This document shows positions 43,931-56,407 of a stretch of 64,000 nt of DNA, one piece after another. The first letter of the stretch is position 1. Each line of letters starts with the position of its first letter. Position numbers and translations under genes: made by a program. The notes under the pieces were generated by a model. It was not told the origin of the DNA, made no database searches, and saw nothing but the letters and a program-made list of their open reading frames with translations. Origin of the DNA: Macrolepiota albuminosa (taxonomy: Eukaryota; Basidiomycota; Agaricomycetes; Agaricales; Agaricaceae); assembly GCA_027475525.1 (NCBI GenBank), contig JAMWFC010000101.1, positions 257,101-321,100 on the forward strand, in the 5' to 3' direction.

Positions 43931-45161
43931 CTTCAGCACATTTTCCCCTTACGGTTGCTGTTCCACCAGTCGACACAGCGCTAGGCCTCAAAGGCAATGA
44001 CCTTATCAGAGTGCAACAAAGGGCAATACGCAATAGCTGTACGGTCCTTGTCCAATTTAATCTCTCTGACCCCCTAGCCCCCAAGGACTTAACTCCAGCA
44101 AACGTAGGGACAATTTGCGACAAGCTCAACAAAGTCCTCAAAGGAGCCAAGCACAATGGTACAGCCCCGGAGGATGGAGAGGTGACATAGACCGCTCAGA
44201 AGCCCCACGTCATTGGGCTCAAAACTGCCAGCAATAGTGCATTTCTGATAGAGTTTGAAGGTGCTGATTCAGCAGCCAGGTTTCGCGATCTACTAGCATG
44301 GGATCCTCCAGTCTTCCAGGAGATATTTGGTGAAAATGCATGTGCAATTAGGAAGTCTTACAACGTTATAGCCTACTTTGTACCCTGCATGGGCTCTTTT
44401 GACCCAGATAATGAGGCTGATCTCCGTGCAATTGAACTCGATAATAATTTGTCTGCTGACTCCTTAGCCTTGGCACAATGGCTCAAGCACCCTGACAGGC
44501 ATCACTCAACACAATCGGTTGCTTCCCTCAAGATCTCGTGCAATGACCCTGACACTGCCAACAGCCTTATCCGAGGGAGAATCTTCATAGGGGGACGACA
44601 GGTTGTGATCAGGAAGGATATTCGGGAACCCATCCGCTGCAACAGGTGCCAGAAATATGGCCACTTCCAAGCCAACTGTTGGGAACCAGAAGCCTGTGCC
44701 AACTACGCCGCCTCTTCACATTCACTGGATGCCTGCACATCGTCATTGTCTAGGTGCGTGTCCTGCAGAGTTAACTCAACTCACGCAAGTACAGATCAAA
44801 GCTGCCCAACCTTTGCCAAGCACTGCTCGGACTTTGATGCCCACTTTCCTGAAAATAGAATGCCATACTACCCAACCAATGATCCGCTGTCGTGGATGAC
44901 TGCCCCCCCTAAGATAGCCACATCCACCAAGTCACCGGCAAAACCCATGATGCCACCTCCTCTCCCTCCCCCAGAAACTGCAGCACAGCCCCAGTGGGAG
45001 GATCCTGCTCCACCCATGCCACAGGAACCACGACACACCTCAACAGGCAGTAGGATCCTTAGTTGCATAAGCAATCTTGACGAATATGGCTTTACTTCAC
45101 AGAATGGCACTCAGCACCCACGCTTAAAAACGGCAGGCCAGAATCAGTCAGCTCGTAAATG
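43931..45161 (+). pseudogene. LINE ORF1, 3' part with CCHC knuckle
   Basis: Continuation of LINE ORF1 after the Ty3 insertion. One in-frame TAG sits near 44,188. The region from 44389 is open for 257 codons and contains a CCHC-type knuckle (CNRCQKYGHFQANC), followed by more Cys pairs (CVSCRVNSTHAS) and a Pro-rich end. ORF1 proteins of this type coat LINE RNA. Its stop at 45159-45161 overlaps the ORF2 start by one to three bases. Confidence 0.75.
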
Positions 45162-48100
45162 AACAGACAACCACCAGCATCTCCTGGCAGGCTCCGCATC
45201 TGGCAACAAAACATAAGGAAGTCCGATGTCGCCCAGGCTGCTATGATCAATGTAGCTAACCCTGCAGATTGGGACGTCTTCGCTATCCAGGAACCGTTTC
45301 TTGATTGCATAGGTAATACCAAGGCCTCCAGATTCTGGAGGATCATATACCCCTTTGACCACCGGAGAGATGGGAGTACCCGCTCCTGCTCCATTCTTTT
45401 AATCAACACTAATATTGCTACTGACTCATACAAAATCTTGTCAGTGCCCTCAACAGACATAACGGCTGTTTGTTTTCGTGGCAACCGGGGCTACCTGTCG
45501 ATTTTCAATGTGTACAACGATTGCAGACATGACAAAGTGCTGGCTTCTCTCGCTGCCTACATATCTGTTTTCAAGGATACAATCCGACCCTCACCTACTG
45601 ACCATGTCTTGTGGCTAGGTGACTTTAATCGTCACCACCCTCTTTGGGAGACACCCAACAACCAACACCTCAACGACTCTCCAGCACGGATCCAACCTCT
45701 TCTCAACCTCCTTGGTGAATGGGACATGGAACTTGCACTGCCACCAGGCACCCCGACCCTGCAGACAGTAGCTAGAAGATGGACTAGGCCAGACAATGTT
45801 TGGTGCTCAAGTTCATCTACTAGTCCCATTATCTCCTGCAACATTTCTGCTGCTCTCCGCCCCCCAATCACTGACCATCTCCCCATAGTCACGGTAATTG
45901 AACTCCCCATACCACACGCTTCTTCGCTGCCATCAAAGAACTTCCAAGCTGTCGACTGGTCCTCTTTCAATGAGGTCTTGAAGTCCTGACTTGATGATGA
46001 ATCACCGGCCGAGGAACTGAAGGACGAGAGTATGTTTCTAGCCAAAGTCTCCACACTGACTCGGATCATCCAGGAGATCATAGCCATTGAAGACATTGTT
46101 CCTTCAAAAACCCCATGCCCATTCACTAAAAGGTGGCAGAACGACAATCTGTCAAAATTACGTCACCAACATTGGCGGGCATGCAATCTTGCGTACAAGT
46201 CCCGTGAGTTCCCAAGCCACTCCTTGCATGCTGAGGCTGCCCGACTCTCTCGTGAGATGTCAACCGCAGTGAAGAAAGCCAAGAACAAACACTGGGCCGA
46301 GTGGCTTGAAAACATCGATGCCAAACAAATATACCTTGCCAACAAGTATGTCACAAATGAACCGACTGATCTATCCTGTGACAGAGTACCGGACCTCAGG
46401 TCTCCAGGAAGCAACACCACTGGCATGGTCTCGCAGAATGCGGAGAAAGCCAAATTATTAGCTGAGTCATTCTTTCCACCCCCCTCCGCATGCCCCACAA
46501 TCCCACAGAGCGCATATCCACGACCCCTCCCTGATTCCCCTGTCTTTTTCCATGACTGCATAAGGTCAGCCATAGCAGGTCTACCCCCCTTCAAGGCTCC
46601 TGGCCCTGATGGCATACCTAATGTTGTCCTCAAAAATGCGCCAACATACTCACTGACCACCTCTTCTACGTTTACCAAGCGGTGTTTGACTTAGATGCAT
46701 ACCACCCCAACTGGCTCGAGTCCACCACGCTGGTCCTCAGGAAACCCGGCAAGCCAGACTATGGTCTAGCCAAGGCCTATCATCCCATAGGGCTTCTCAA
46801 TACCATTGGTAAACTTCTCTCTACCATGGTTGTGGCTGACCTCTCCTTCCTAGCCGAGAAGCATGGTTTGCTTCCTCCAGGCCAGTTTGGTGGTCGTCCA
46901 GGCTGTAACACTAGCGATGCAGTGCACATGGTCGTCCAGATGGTCAAAGATGCTTGGCGAGCTGGAAAAGTGGCCTCGGCCCTCTTCCTAGATGTTCAAG
47001 GCACATTCCCCAACACCGTTCGTGAACGTCTCATTCACAACATGAAGGACTGTGGGGTCCCTAGCGGGATTGTCTGGCTTACAGATCGCATGCTCACAAA
47101 CCGTCGCACTCACTTGAGATTTGATGACTACGCCTCTGATTGGTTTGAGATCTTAAATGGTACCACGCAGGGATGCCCATTATCTATGATCTTTTATGCA
47201 TTCTATAACGCTCCGCTGATATCCATAGCATGCTGGGGTTGCAAGTCTGAAGCCTCAATCGGTTTTGTAGATGATGCAATGTTACTGACGGTGGCTAAGA
47301 CCTTCCAGAAAACTCATGCGATGATCAGAGATATGGTACAGAGACCATCCAGGGTCTTCGATTGGTCTTCCTCCCACTGTTCTCCTTTCGAGCTATCAAA
47401 GCTTGCGCTAATGGACTTTGCCCGTTCACAGCACGATGCTCCGCCAGCCAAACTTATCCTTAGCTGTGTCAACACAAACGGGTCTATTACAGCTCAAGAA
47501 GTGGAAACGGTGATGACGTACAAGTACCTGGGTGTAATATTTGACCCTCGACTTCAATGGACTGCACATGCTCAGAAAGTGAAGGCTAAAGTAGCCTGGT
47601 GGACCCTTCAAATCTCCAGGCTGTCAAAGGTCTCTGGTGGCATGCCCCCCCACTGCATGCGCCAGCTTTACAACACTGTGGCTGTGCCTGCCATCACTTA
47701 TGCCACTGACGTGTGGTTCACAGGTGTTGACTCTTTCCCAAATGGAAGCAGACACATTGGTTCCGTTGCTACCTCCAAAGCACTAGTATCCATACAACAG
47801 AGAGCCGCCAAATACATCACTGGAGCCCTGGGTACCACTGCAGGTGACGTCATGGATGTCCATGCTAACATTCTCCCAGTCGACCTACTCTTCCGCAAAG
47901 TTCTCACCAGAGCCATGATTTGTATCTCATTGCTTCCTCCTGCTCACCCCCTTCACAGATTGGCCCAACATGCAGCCAAATGCCAGGTAAAGAGGCACCG
48001 GGCTCTGTTACACAACCTAGCTGCCTTCACTGACATAGTTCCACCCACCATAGAAACCGTATATCCCTATTGCAGGCACCCAAGCTACATCCCAGTCTTC

Positions 48101-48555
48101 TCCACCCACATCGACATCACCAAGGCATCCGCACTATCGCATATTGAACAAGCTTTTGCCAATGCACCGCTAGCCATTTTCTGCGATGGATCTGGGTACG
48201 AAGGCGGAATAGGAGCCTCTGCAGTCCTGTTTGAAGGTGGCAAAGAAACCTTGTCGCTGAAGTACCATCTGGGCTCTGTGTCAGAACACACGGTCTATGA
48301 AGGCGAGGCCATTGGTATTGCCCTGGCTCTACACCTGCTCCTCTCCCTGACCCGTCGCATCCGTGGGCTGACACTTATTAGTAGCAACAGCCAAGCAACC
48401 ATTCGTGCCCTCCAGAATCAACGCTCACACCCTGCTCACTACCTTCTTGATCACATCCACAATGCGGCCGAGAAACTCCACATGAAGCAAGACCGCCTGA
48501 TCAATGCTCTGAAAAGGAAGACCGCAACCAAAGCTGGTAGAAACTGGGTTCCACG

Positions 48556-49610
48556 TTCGTGAGGTATTGTCAGACTTCAAATACATTGGTCTCCGGTGAT
48601 GACGCCCAAAGTTTGGTCAGTAACAAATATGGTTATGGTGTTACCGTACCAATTGCTTGCGTTGGGCGTGCTATAAGTGATGTGGGGAGTCCCAGGCAGG
48701 TCCCAGAGAACGCGCCTGTGAAAATGGGGAAAAAGTCGGTAAGAGGGTCGGCAAGTGTAAAGCGCTAAGGTAAAGCACCTATGAAGGGAGCGGTAAGTGC
48801 ACACGGCAATGTTAACAGCAAGAACACAGTAAGCTTAGCGAAGTCTAAGCGTTGTAAATGCCTGCCGTAGCTGCAAGGCACGGATAGGTCGAAGGCTAGT
48901 GATAGTCTGCAACTGCCGACGAGTTTGACGTTGCCGACCATAAATGAAATCTCGAGCGTAAGGGAGACAGAAGAAAGGGGAGCAGGAAACTCTGGTCTAT
49001 TGTTTGATGATGTATGTACAAGTCAGTAAGTACTTTATATACTACAAAGAGTTCACCGTCACTAGTGACCAACCATTGCCAAAGTGCGGTAAACTAGAAA
49101 ATTTCATAGGGGTAGCTCCAACGGTTTCAGATCCCTACCATCCATTCAAGAACCTTAGCGATGCCAGGCAGCAGATCGCGAAGCTAAACCATCAATCCAT
49201 CACCCTTCTGTCTGTCAGAGCACCTAAGCAATGTCAGGCGCCAGATTGAGGCGCTAAGCGGTGTCAGACGCCAAGGTCAAACACCAAGCTGTCTGTCAGT
49301 TTTTGATAGATTATCAGGCTTCTCGCTAAGCGCTGTCGTCAGTGACTGATGCCATCTGTCAGTTGTCATTCGTCAGTTTTTGATAGATTATCAGGCTTCT
49401 CGCTAAGCGCTGTCGTCAGTGACTGATGCCATCTGTCAGTTGTCATTCTGTCTGCCGTCAGCGCTATCATTGATCGGATCTGCTTCTTGCCGTGCGTGGC
49501 TGTCAAATATTGCCAAAATTGGTTAGTTAGCGCGCGCTAAGGTATCCTGAGCCTGTGCCATGTTGCCGTAGCCTGCCGTTGATGTGCTGATCCTGTATGG
49601 GGTCCTATCA
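48556..49610. mobile_element. unclassified non-coding insert, about 1 kb, in LINE RNase H
   Basis: LINE reading stops after NWVP and resumes at EGFLPNERADQ. The DNA between has no coding signal and is rich in short GTCAG and GCTAAGCG motifs. I could not define clean ends or a target duplication, so the class is open. Contains the 77-bp duplication L. Confidence 0.6.
49295..49448. repeat. perfect tandem duplication, period 77 bp (L)
   Basis: Units 49295-49371 and 49372-49448 inside the non-coding insert. Confidence 0.95.
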
Positions 49611-50691
49611 CTGGAATATGAGGGCTTCTTACCCAACGAGAGGGCAGACCAGTTAGCGAAGGAAGCAGCGCTAGGTGCGTCCAGTGACTCACGCACACTC
49701 CCTGCCTTTCTTCGCTCCAGACCTCTTCCACACAGCATAGCGGTGACACAACAGGCTCACACAACAGCGACACAAGCTGTCTGGAAAAGACGTTGGAAGT
49801 GCGCTAGTCAAGCCCCAGCAATTCAGTGTCTTGACAAGACGCTCCCCTCTAAGAAATACATGTCCCTCATCAAAAACCTCTCTTGCCGCCACTCAGCGCT
49901 CCTTATGCAACTATGCACGGGCCACATTCCTCTAAATCAATTGCTCTTCAGGATCCGCAAAGCTGAGTCACCTGTTTGTCCTCACTGTCTGGGCATCACC
50001 GTAGAGACCATTAGACACTACCTCTTCAAATGCCCGCACTACAGTCGCAAATGCCACGTCCATCTCACACGGCCTTTCAAGCAAAAAGCTGAGTCTCTTT
50101 GTATCCTCCTGTCATCCCCTCTAGGCCTCAGGCATTTGCTCTGCTACATAAATGCCACCAAACAGTTTGCCCAACACGACCCACCAGCTCCAGCCCACAC
50201 CCACAGCCCCTGACCCAACCTCCGACCTGACCCTCCCCTGCAAAACTGGGCCCCTTGATCACTCCTACCCTGCTTGACAAACCCTCACACGGCATGTTCT
50301 CAACATTTCATTTCTCCTTACCATTCTGTCTACTCTACACCTTCCCCAATTACTAACGGCACTAGGCCTCCTACTTCTCCTCCTCTAGGCTGACCTCCTT
50401 CTGGTGGAATCATCAAGCCTTGCTGCTCATCCAACTCCACCTGCCTGTCCAACAGGCTTCCGTCGAAAGCCAACACCACGATAGTTATGCACATATTGCC
50501 ACTCGGGTTATCAGGGGGGCGGTGTCTAAAACAGCACTTGGAAACGTTGGACGGCTCTTTCTCTGTGTATGCGGGAGGGTCATTATTCACTGGCCCTTGT
50601 AGTACACCATATTTGTCAGTAGTACCGAGCAAAATAGACGCCAAGCATCTCGTGCTCGTAATAAAGGATTAAAAAAAAAAAATGCATATGA

Positions 50692-53600
50692 ACAGATTTG
50701 GATTAAGCTTGAGCACATACATTGGACAACAGTTACTACACCTGATAATAATATGATCAACTATGTTATCCAGCAAGGGGACTGTAATGTGCTGGCAACT
50801 TGCTAGGCACTAATAAACCATTTATTTGCACTTTACTTAGGTTGCTTCTTAGATGTTTATCTTAATGACATAATCATATACTCCATGACTCTTGAGAAGC
50901 ATGTGGAACACATCAAAATAATATTAGATATCTTGAGAAAAGAAGAGTTATACTTGAGTGAGTGTAAATTTCAGTTTCTATATAAGGAAATGAAATTATT
51001 GGAATATATTGTGGACAATGAGGGAGTTCAAGTGGATCCAAATAAAGTATATGCACTGTCTAAATAGAAAGTGCCAAAAAATTGTAATCTTTTGAGAGTT
51101 TTTTTCAGAGCAGCTAGGTACCTGACTGATTGCATTGACAGGGTCTGGATCTCTATAGAAATATTGTATAGATTAACAGGAGATACAGTTTCAAACTAGT
51201 AGGATCATATACATCAGCAAGCATTTGAGGATATAAAACATGTTGCAGTCAAATGTCATGATTATCATTGCAGACTATTACAGTATGAAAAAGATGCAGA
51301 TTCTATAAATATAGTAACTAATAGCTGTACTACCAGAATAGCTAGAGTAGTTAGCCAAGAGTCTGACTGGAAGACTGCAGCTATAGCTGCATTTTTTTTT
51401 GGCAAAATTCAATACAGTGCAACAAAATGATTCAGTTCACAAAATAGAAATGTTAGTTAGTGTAAAGACCATGCTTAGACATTAAGATATTCTGCAGAGA
51501 GTTAAATTCAGATGGTTTACAGATTATAAAAGACTAGTACACTTACTGAACCAGAAGAATCTATTGGAAAAACAAGCAAGATGGATTGAAAAAATATTTT
51601 GTTAAGGTAAATATCTTGTTGTGCTCAACAAAAAACTGAATTGGTGTTTTCTATCAATCCAGTATTAATTAAATAAGGTGTGGCACAACCGTGAGCCTTG
51701 TGTTGTTTTCTTTTTTTTATTTTTATTTTTGTTATAAAATTATATTTACAGACACATATAAATACGCTCCTGAAAATTTCACCACCCTCAGTCATGTTTG
51801 ACATACTAGTTGTGATACAATTAAAGGTAAGCATCCTTTACAGTACCTCATCAAACACACTTACTTACTTATATACCTGTAGCTTACTTGTTACTATTCT
51901 CTACATATTTGAATTTAATTTTGAAGTAATATATGTACCAGATACCAAAAATATTTTGTCAGATGCATTGTCATGCCTATATTCTAGTGAAGAGGCAGAA
52001 ACTGTGCAAGCAAGATATAAATATATATATCACAATGTAATTGCTTAGAAGAACATTTGATTATCATGTCTGTTTTTGTAGGTATAGGAGGCAAGAGTGA
52101 AATTTTGACAGAAAATAACTCTAAAACTCAGAGTGTGACTGTTGAACAGGAAACAGAGTCAAGTTTTCAGAAAGAGAAGAAGAAAAAAGATAGTGTACTT
52201 GCAAAAACTAGGAGACCAGAAATTTTAAAAGAATTTGCTCACAGAATGGCTTGTTATTTTGTTTTTTGAGGCTTTTGTAAACAAAAAAAGGGCAAGGAAG
52301 ACCATCTACAACCAATACTGAAAATCAGACTCCCAGCAAGAACATGTAAAAGAAGATCAAGTCTTACTTCATATTAAAGAAGATCAGCAGTTACTCAGAA
52401 GCAGAACAATCCAGGATACTCATCAGGGTACACAAGATAGGCAGTTAGTGGAACACAAGAGGGATGAAGACATATCAGCTTGGTCAAAATTTCTACAAGA
52501 GCAGATAGAATCTTTACCTCCAATTACAGTAGAAGAACTGATAAGAAGCAGTCAAGGACCTATTGATTTGCTTGACAGTATCTGAAACAAATATATTGAT
52601 AATTCTGCATTTAAGAAAATTGAATTGTTGAAAACCCAAAGGCATACAAGAACTTTGAGTGCATAAATGAACTAATCTACTTGAAAACAGTAAGAGACAA
52701 GGTACTTTGCATTCCAGCAATTATAGTTAATAGAAGAAGTATCAGAGAAGTTGTAATTTCAGAAGCATACTAATTATTGGCCCATCTGAGATATTGTAAA
52801 ACTTATATCTACTTACATAATCTAATGTGGTGGAAAACAATAGAATGTGATACTAGAAAATATTGTGAAATATATACCACCTATATGTATATCAAATCTA
52901 ACAATTATTCAAGGTATGAATTGTTGAATCTATTAAAAGTGCTTACTTAGCCATGAAAACAATTAGAATAGATTTTATTGGACCACTGCTTAAATCTAAA
53001 GATTGTGATTCAACCTACAAGTCTATAATAGTAATAATAGATCTACTTATCAGAATGGTATATATTGTGCCAAGTCAAACCAATTATACAGCATAGAATG
53101 TAGCTGAACTGATATTTGCTGAAATGTACAAACACTATAGTTTGCATAAAGTGATAGTTAGTAACTAACAAAAGGTAAACAGACTTGGGATGCAAATAGA
53201 AAAAGAAGACTTGCCTTAGTTGAAGCTGGTGACTTAGTCTATATATCATTAGAAAACATGAGCTTTCCTAAAATCTTAGTCTGTAAATTTATTCCTAAGT
53301 TTGTTGGACCCTATTTTATTATCAAAGACTATGGCAACAGTTTATTTCAGGTAGACTTGCTATTTAGTATAAAATAGTAGAAAATTCACAATGTTTTTCA
53401 TGCATCATTACTCTGCATTTATCATTCCAATGATGATTGGCTTTTTTCTAGATGTCTGAATGAACAAATTGTAGGAACTGACCTAAGAAAATGGGCAGCA
53501 GAACATATTGTGGCTTATTATGGAAATAAAACTATAAGACCTTGATGAGTTATGCTTGAGTTGAAGAATTAAATCTCTTACTTCTATATTTTGATCTTTT
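50692..53600 (+). pseudogene. decayed Ty3 retrotransposon, RT to chromodomain-like end
   Basis: Continuation of the old Ty3 relic from 31,965. RT shows VIQQGDCN and YLNDIIIYS (YLDD changed to YLND), followed by KHVEHIKIILDILRKEELYL. RNase H and integrase remnants follow to about 53,400, then WAAEHIVAYYGN, which resembles the final chromodomain-like segment. Stops and indels are many, CG is nearly absent and A/T high, as expected from long exposure to methylation-driven or RIP-like decay. Confidence 0.8.
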
Positions 53601-54022
53601 GAAAATAAATAGTCTCAGAACTTCAGGAAAAAGTGAGCACATCACTTCTTAATAATTTACAAATTTTCCCAAGTAATTTCATGCTGGAAATGCCTCTTAA
53701 AAAGAAGAGGCTTACTATTGAGGACATTGGTATGATATTTGTCCTTTCTTTTCATTCCTTAGATCTGTAAAGAGAATACTTAACATTTGCAGAACTCCTT
53801 CCACAGAGCTAGTAAGCACCAGTAACAAGCAGGAGTCAAGCAGGCATAAAAGCAAGCAAGAGTTAGGCAAGGGACTGGCAAAGCTAACTGAGTAGTTGGA
53901 CATTGCTAGATAGCTTACAGTAGGTTCAGTATGTAGGCCAGAAAAACACTGCTATTGTTTAGCCTGGAGATATTTTATCTACAGGCTGCTTTTATATACC
54001 ATGTTGGTGGCTGTGCTATTAC
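53601..54022. other. AT-rich repeat DNA, no feature assigned
   Basis: Continues the CpG-poor character of the Ty3 relic (a short MPLKKKRLTIEDIG frame near 53,690 may still belong to it). Nothing else supported. Confidence 0.4.
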
Positions 54023-54024
54023 TA

Positions 54025-54725
54025 CAGTCAAACCTCTTATAACCAATGGCCCCTCCATGGAAGCCAAAAGTTATCGGTTATAAGAGGTTATCAGGTATGA
54101 GAGGGGTTGTTATGGAGGTCTCCAAAAGCCTGTTTAGTCATTATTTTAGATTGTATACATCATTTGATAGCTACGTAAATGTATACTAAGATTTTCTGTG
54201 GAAATAATTATTAAGAGTGGTAGGTCGAAGGGATTGAAATTCATTAAGGCGTGTTTGACACCCAAAGCTAGCAAGAATACCTTTCCACTGACGTGCATAT
54301 GGTTGGTCCATATTGGATACATACTTCAGAATTGCCATTCCAATAGAAGCAGTGACAAGATGCAATTTTAATGATGGTGGGTGATAAGGTAAGTTGGGTT
54401 AGGGTCTCTTGATCACTTTTGGTGAGGGCTTTGATGGAGCCCTCACCAAAAGTGATCATTTTCTCATGCTAACCAGTTTTTAAAATAAATCAATGAATAT
54501 TTGAATTGGACATGGCATGTCAGAGCATGAAACAGGCCTCGCTTATGGTCAGGTGATGTGATATTTATGATGTATTATTGGTTATGACCCCTCCAAGACC
54601 CATTGATTATTGAGTATCAGAGGTTTGTCAAATTTTCCTGTGAACCAAGTCGGTAGATGCCAAAAACCCATTGGTTTGAAGGGGTTATTGGTTATAAGGG
54701 TCATTGCTTATGAGAGGTTTGACTG
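54025..54725. mobile_element. non-autonomous Tc1/mariner (pogo-like) element, 701 bp
   Basis: Terminal inverted repeats CAGTCAAACCTCTTATAACC at 54025 and the matching end at 54725 with a few mismatches, flanked by TA on both sides (54023-54024, 54726-54727), the target choice of Tc1/mariner elements. No transposase frame. A perfect internal palindrome (20-bp arms, 54411-54430 and 54438-54457, 7-bp loop) lies in the middle. Confidence 0.82.
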
Positions 54726-54727
54726 TA

Positions 54728-56176
54728 ATACTGTTTAACTAATTGAGCCCTGGTATGTAATGGAGTATGACTGATAATAATTAATGCTGAGTAAGGTCCA
54801 TGCATATGACTCATCAAGGCTGACTACTAGAAAACAAAAGGGATAGAATGAGCTGAGTAGTTATTCAGATGTACTAAGAGTCAGTGCATCATCAGACTAA
54901 GCTTGGAATAGAGTTGGACATGGTCTGGAAACTAGTCCTCTGATAAGATCTCTACCAACACTTGTTCATCTGACACTCACCACCTCTATGTTGTATTAAG
55001 AATATTATGGTCAAGGTAGATCCTCTAGATATTTTGACCATGGCTACTCTTTCTATGGTCAAAAGTTCAAACCTGGCCTGGAAACTCCTCAGCATCCATA
55101 GTTGTGTCAAAATAGAGAGACTCAGTTACTATCATTCAAACCTCCTAGCTTGGACTCTGGCTCCTATTTTTATCTACACCAGATGCAGATTTTAATTTGG
55201 AAAGTCTGTTGCAAGGGGAGATGGACCAGGACCCCTGCTCTATTCAGATTTGAGCAGTTTGCCTTGCTGTTCAATGCAGTACTTGAAAGTCAATATCAGT
55301 TCCAATTTGCTACTCATAATGTCCAGAATAATATCTGGACAGTACCTGAGCTCCATGATGTGTGCTATCACAATTTGATCACCTCGGATTTGATCCCAGA
55401 GCAAGACAATGTGGACTCTATTATGTTTAAAACTATGATGGCAGCAATCTGCCAACCCCACTTTACTAATTCCTCCAAGACTCACTTCTATCAACATTGC
55501 CAAGATAAGAGAAAGGAATGAGCTCAAAATGGGAGTGACAAATCCAATACTGATGGTAGTGATGCTGGGTATGAATCTGAGGCAGAGACACCTTCTTAGA
55601 ATCCTCCTCCCCTTTTTTAACACACCCAGTCTCAAAAGGCATCTCAGCCTGCTGGCCACCCTTCATCTGAACCCAAGGAGCGGATATTTTCTGTTGAAAA
55701 GAATGTGCATGAGAGCCCTGTTCTCTATGCCAATGATGGAACCCTTGTAGAGAATTGCTATGCACCAGACAGCCTCTGCATGAGTCCCAAAATTACTGTG
55801 GTTAATTCCCTCAATACAATTACTAAGCCTCAAGACCAGGGAGACAACGTAATTATGAGTAATTATAAAATCTGCTAAAGGTTCCCAGCCTAGTGAAGGC
55901 TACTTCAGCCTCAATCTCAAAAACATCTAGATTTGATATATGATCTGTTCACAAGACTATTCTATACCCCTTGGATTATCTCTCTGGTCCAGTACATGCT
56001 CTTTTATACCTTGTCTTGTTTCCTCTGATTTCTGTTCAACTCAATGCCTTTTCTTATCCACTTCCAACTCACGTCTCAGGATGACTTCTCTTTGACCAGG
56101 ATATCCAGTTTATTGTTAGACACTCTCTTTTGTGTTGAGCCAAGCCAGGACCACCTGTTTGGCTGGAGGGGGCATA
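54728..56176 (+). other. degenerate retroelement-like DNA with a 139-codon open frame
   Basis: The frame 55102-55521 encodes a hydrophilic protein (FRFEQFALLFNAVLESQYQF, later HFYQHCQDKRKE) that continues after a stop with Asp/Glu/Ser-rich sequence. It could be a gag relic, since a polypurine run and an LTR-like sequence follow at 56,165-56,177. Not recognised with confidence. Confidence 0.35.
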
Positions 56177-56390
56177 TGTAGCAGCCCCATGACTTAGTGA
56201 CCTATTTCTCTCTATGATACAAACCAACTTATGTCACGCTCCTTAGCGACCGCTTAGTTTTCGTATAAATATTCAAATCATGTTGTAATTAGTTTAGTTT
56301 TTCTTGCAATCAAGGACTTACACTAATTCACACTGTGAGACTCTTAGTGTGCCATAGCCTTGCCATAATTGGCAGGCCCACGTCACAGTT
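56177..56390 (+). repeat. LTR-like sequence after a polypurine run
   Basis: GGCTGGAGGGGGCATA precedes TGTAGCAGCCCC, a polypurine tract followed by an LTR start. Inside is a TATA-like TATAAATA near 56,265, and a possible end ...GTCACA near 56,388. The opposite LTR was not found, so the boundaries are tentative. Confidence 0.5.
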
Positions 56391-56407
56391 GGCCATCAAA
56401 TATGTGT

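Larger units (their letters stand above)
45159..50213 (+). pseudogene. LINE ORF2: endonuclease, reverse transcriptase, RNase H
   Basis: Endonuclease/exonuclease/phosphatase domain at 45159-45989 (IWQQNIRKSD, AIQEPFLD, HVLWLGDFNRHHPLWE, and LRPPITDHLPI with the catalytic Asp-His). RT follows (APGPDGIPN near 46,590; IGFVDDAMLL with the FVDD catalytic motif near 47,260). RNase H is next (AIFCDGSGYEGGIGASAVLF near 48,180). The C-terminal part from about 49,617 has NERADQLAKEAA and a zinc-like CPHCLGITVETIRHYLFKCPH. Damage: an in-frame TGA at 45987-45989 (fits CGA to TGA), a frameshift near 46,650, and an insert of about 1 kb splitting RNase H. Not functional as it stands. Confidence 0.85.
31966..50680 (+). 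mobile_element. LINE (Tad/I-like) retrotransposon, interrupted by nested elements
   Basis: Non-LTR element with ORF1, and an ORF2 carrying endonuclease, RT and RNase H. It ends in an AATAAA at 50660-50665 and a poly(A) run from 50671. The 11-bp target duplication AATGCATATGA lies at 31955-31965 and 50681-50691. It is inserted inside the RT region of the old Ty3 relic, whose reading continues on the other side. The LINE itself carries the young Ty3 element (32693-43925) in ORF1 and an insert of about 1 kb in the RNase H region. Without the nested elements it is about 6.4 kb. Stops and frameshifts show it is dead. Confidence 0.88.

Noticed and set aside
49261..49460. possible short-spacer repeat array (CRISPR-like) from recurring GTCAG units
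   Set aside because: Repeats are short, irregular, and the long repeat is the 77-bp duplication. CRISPR arrays are not expected in a fungus.
54411..54457. hairpin read as a transcription terminator
   Set aside because: It sits inside a TA-flanked transposon-like element with no upstream gene, and hairpin terminators are bacterial.
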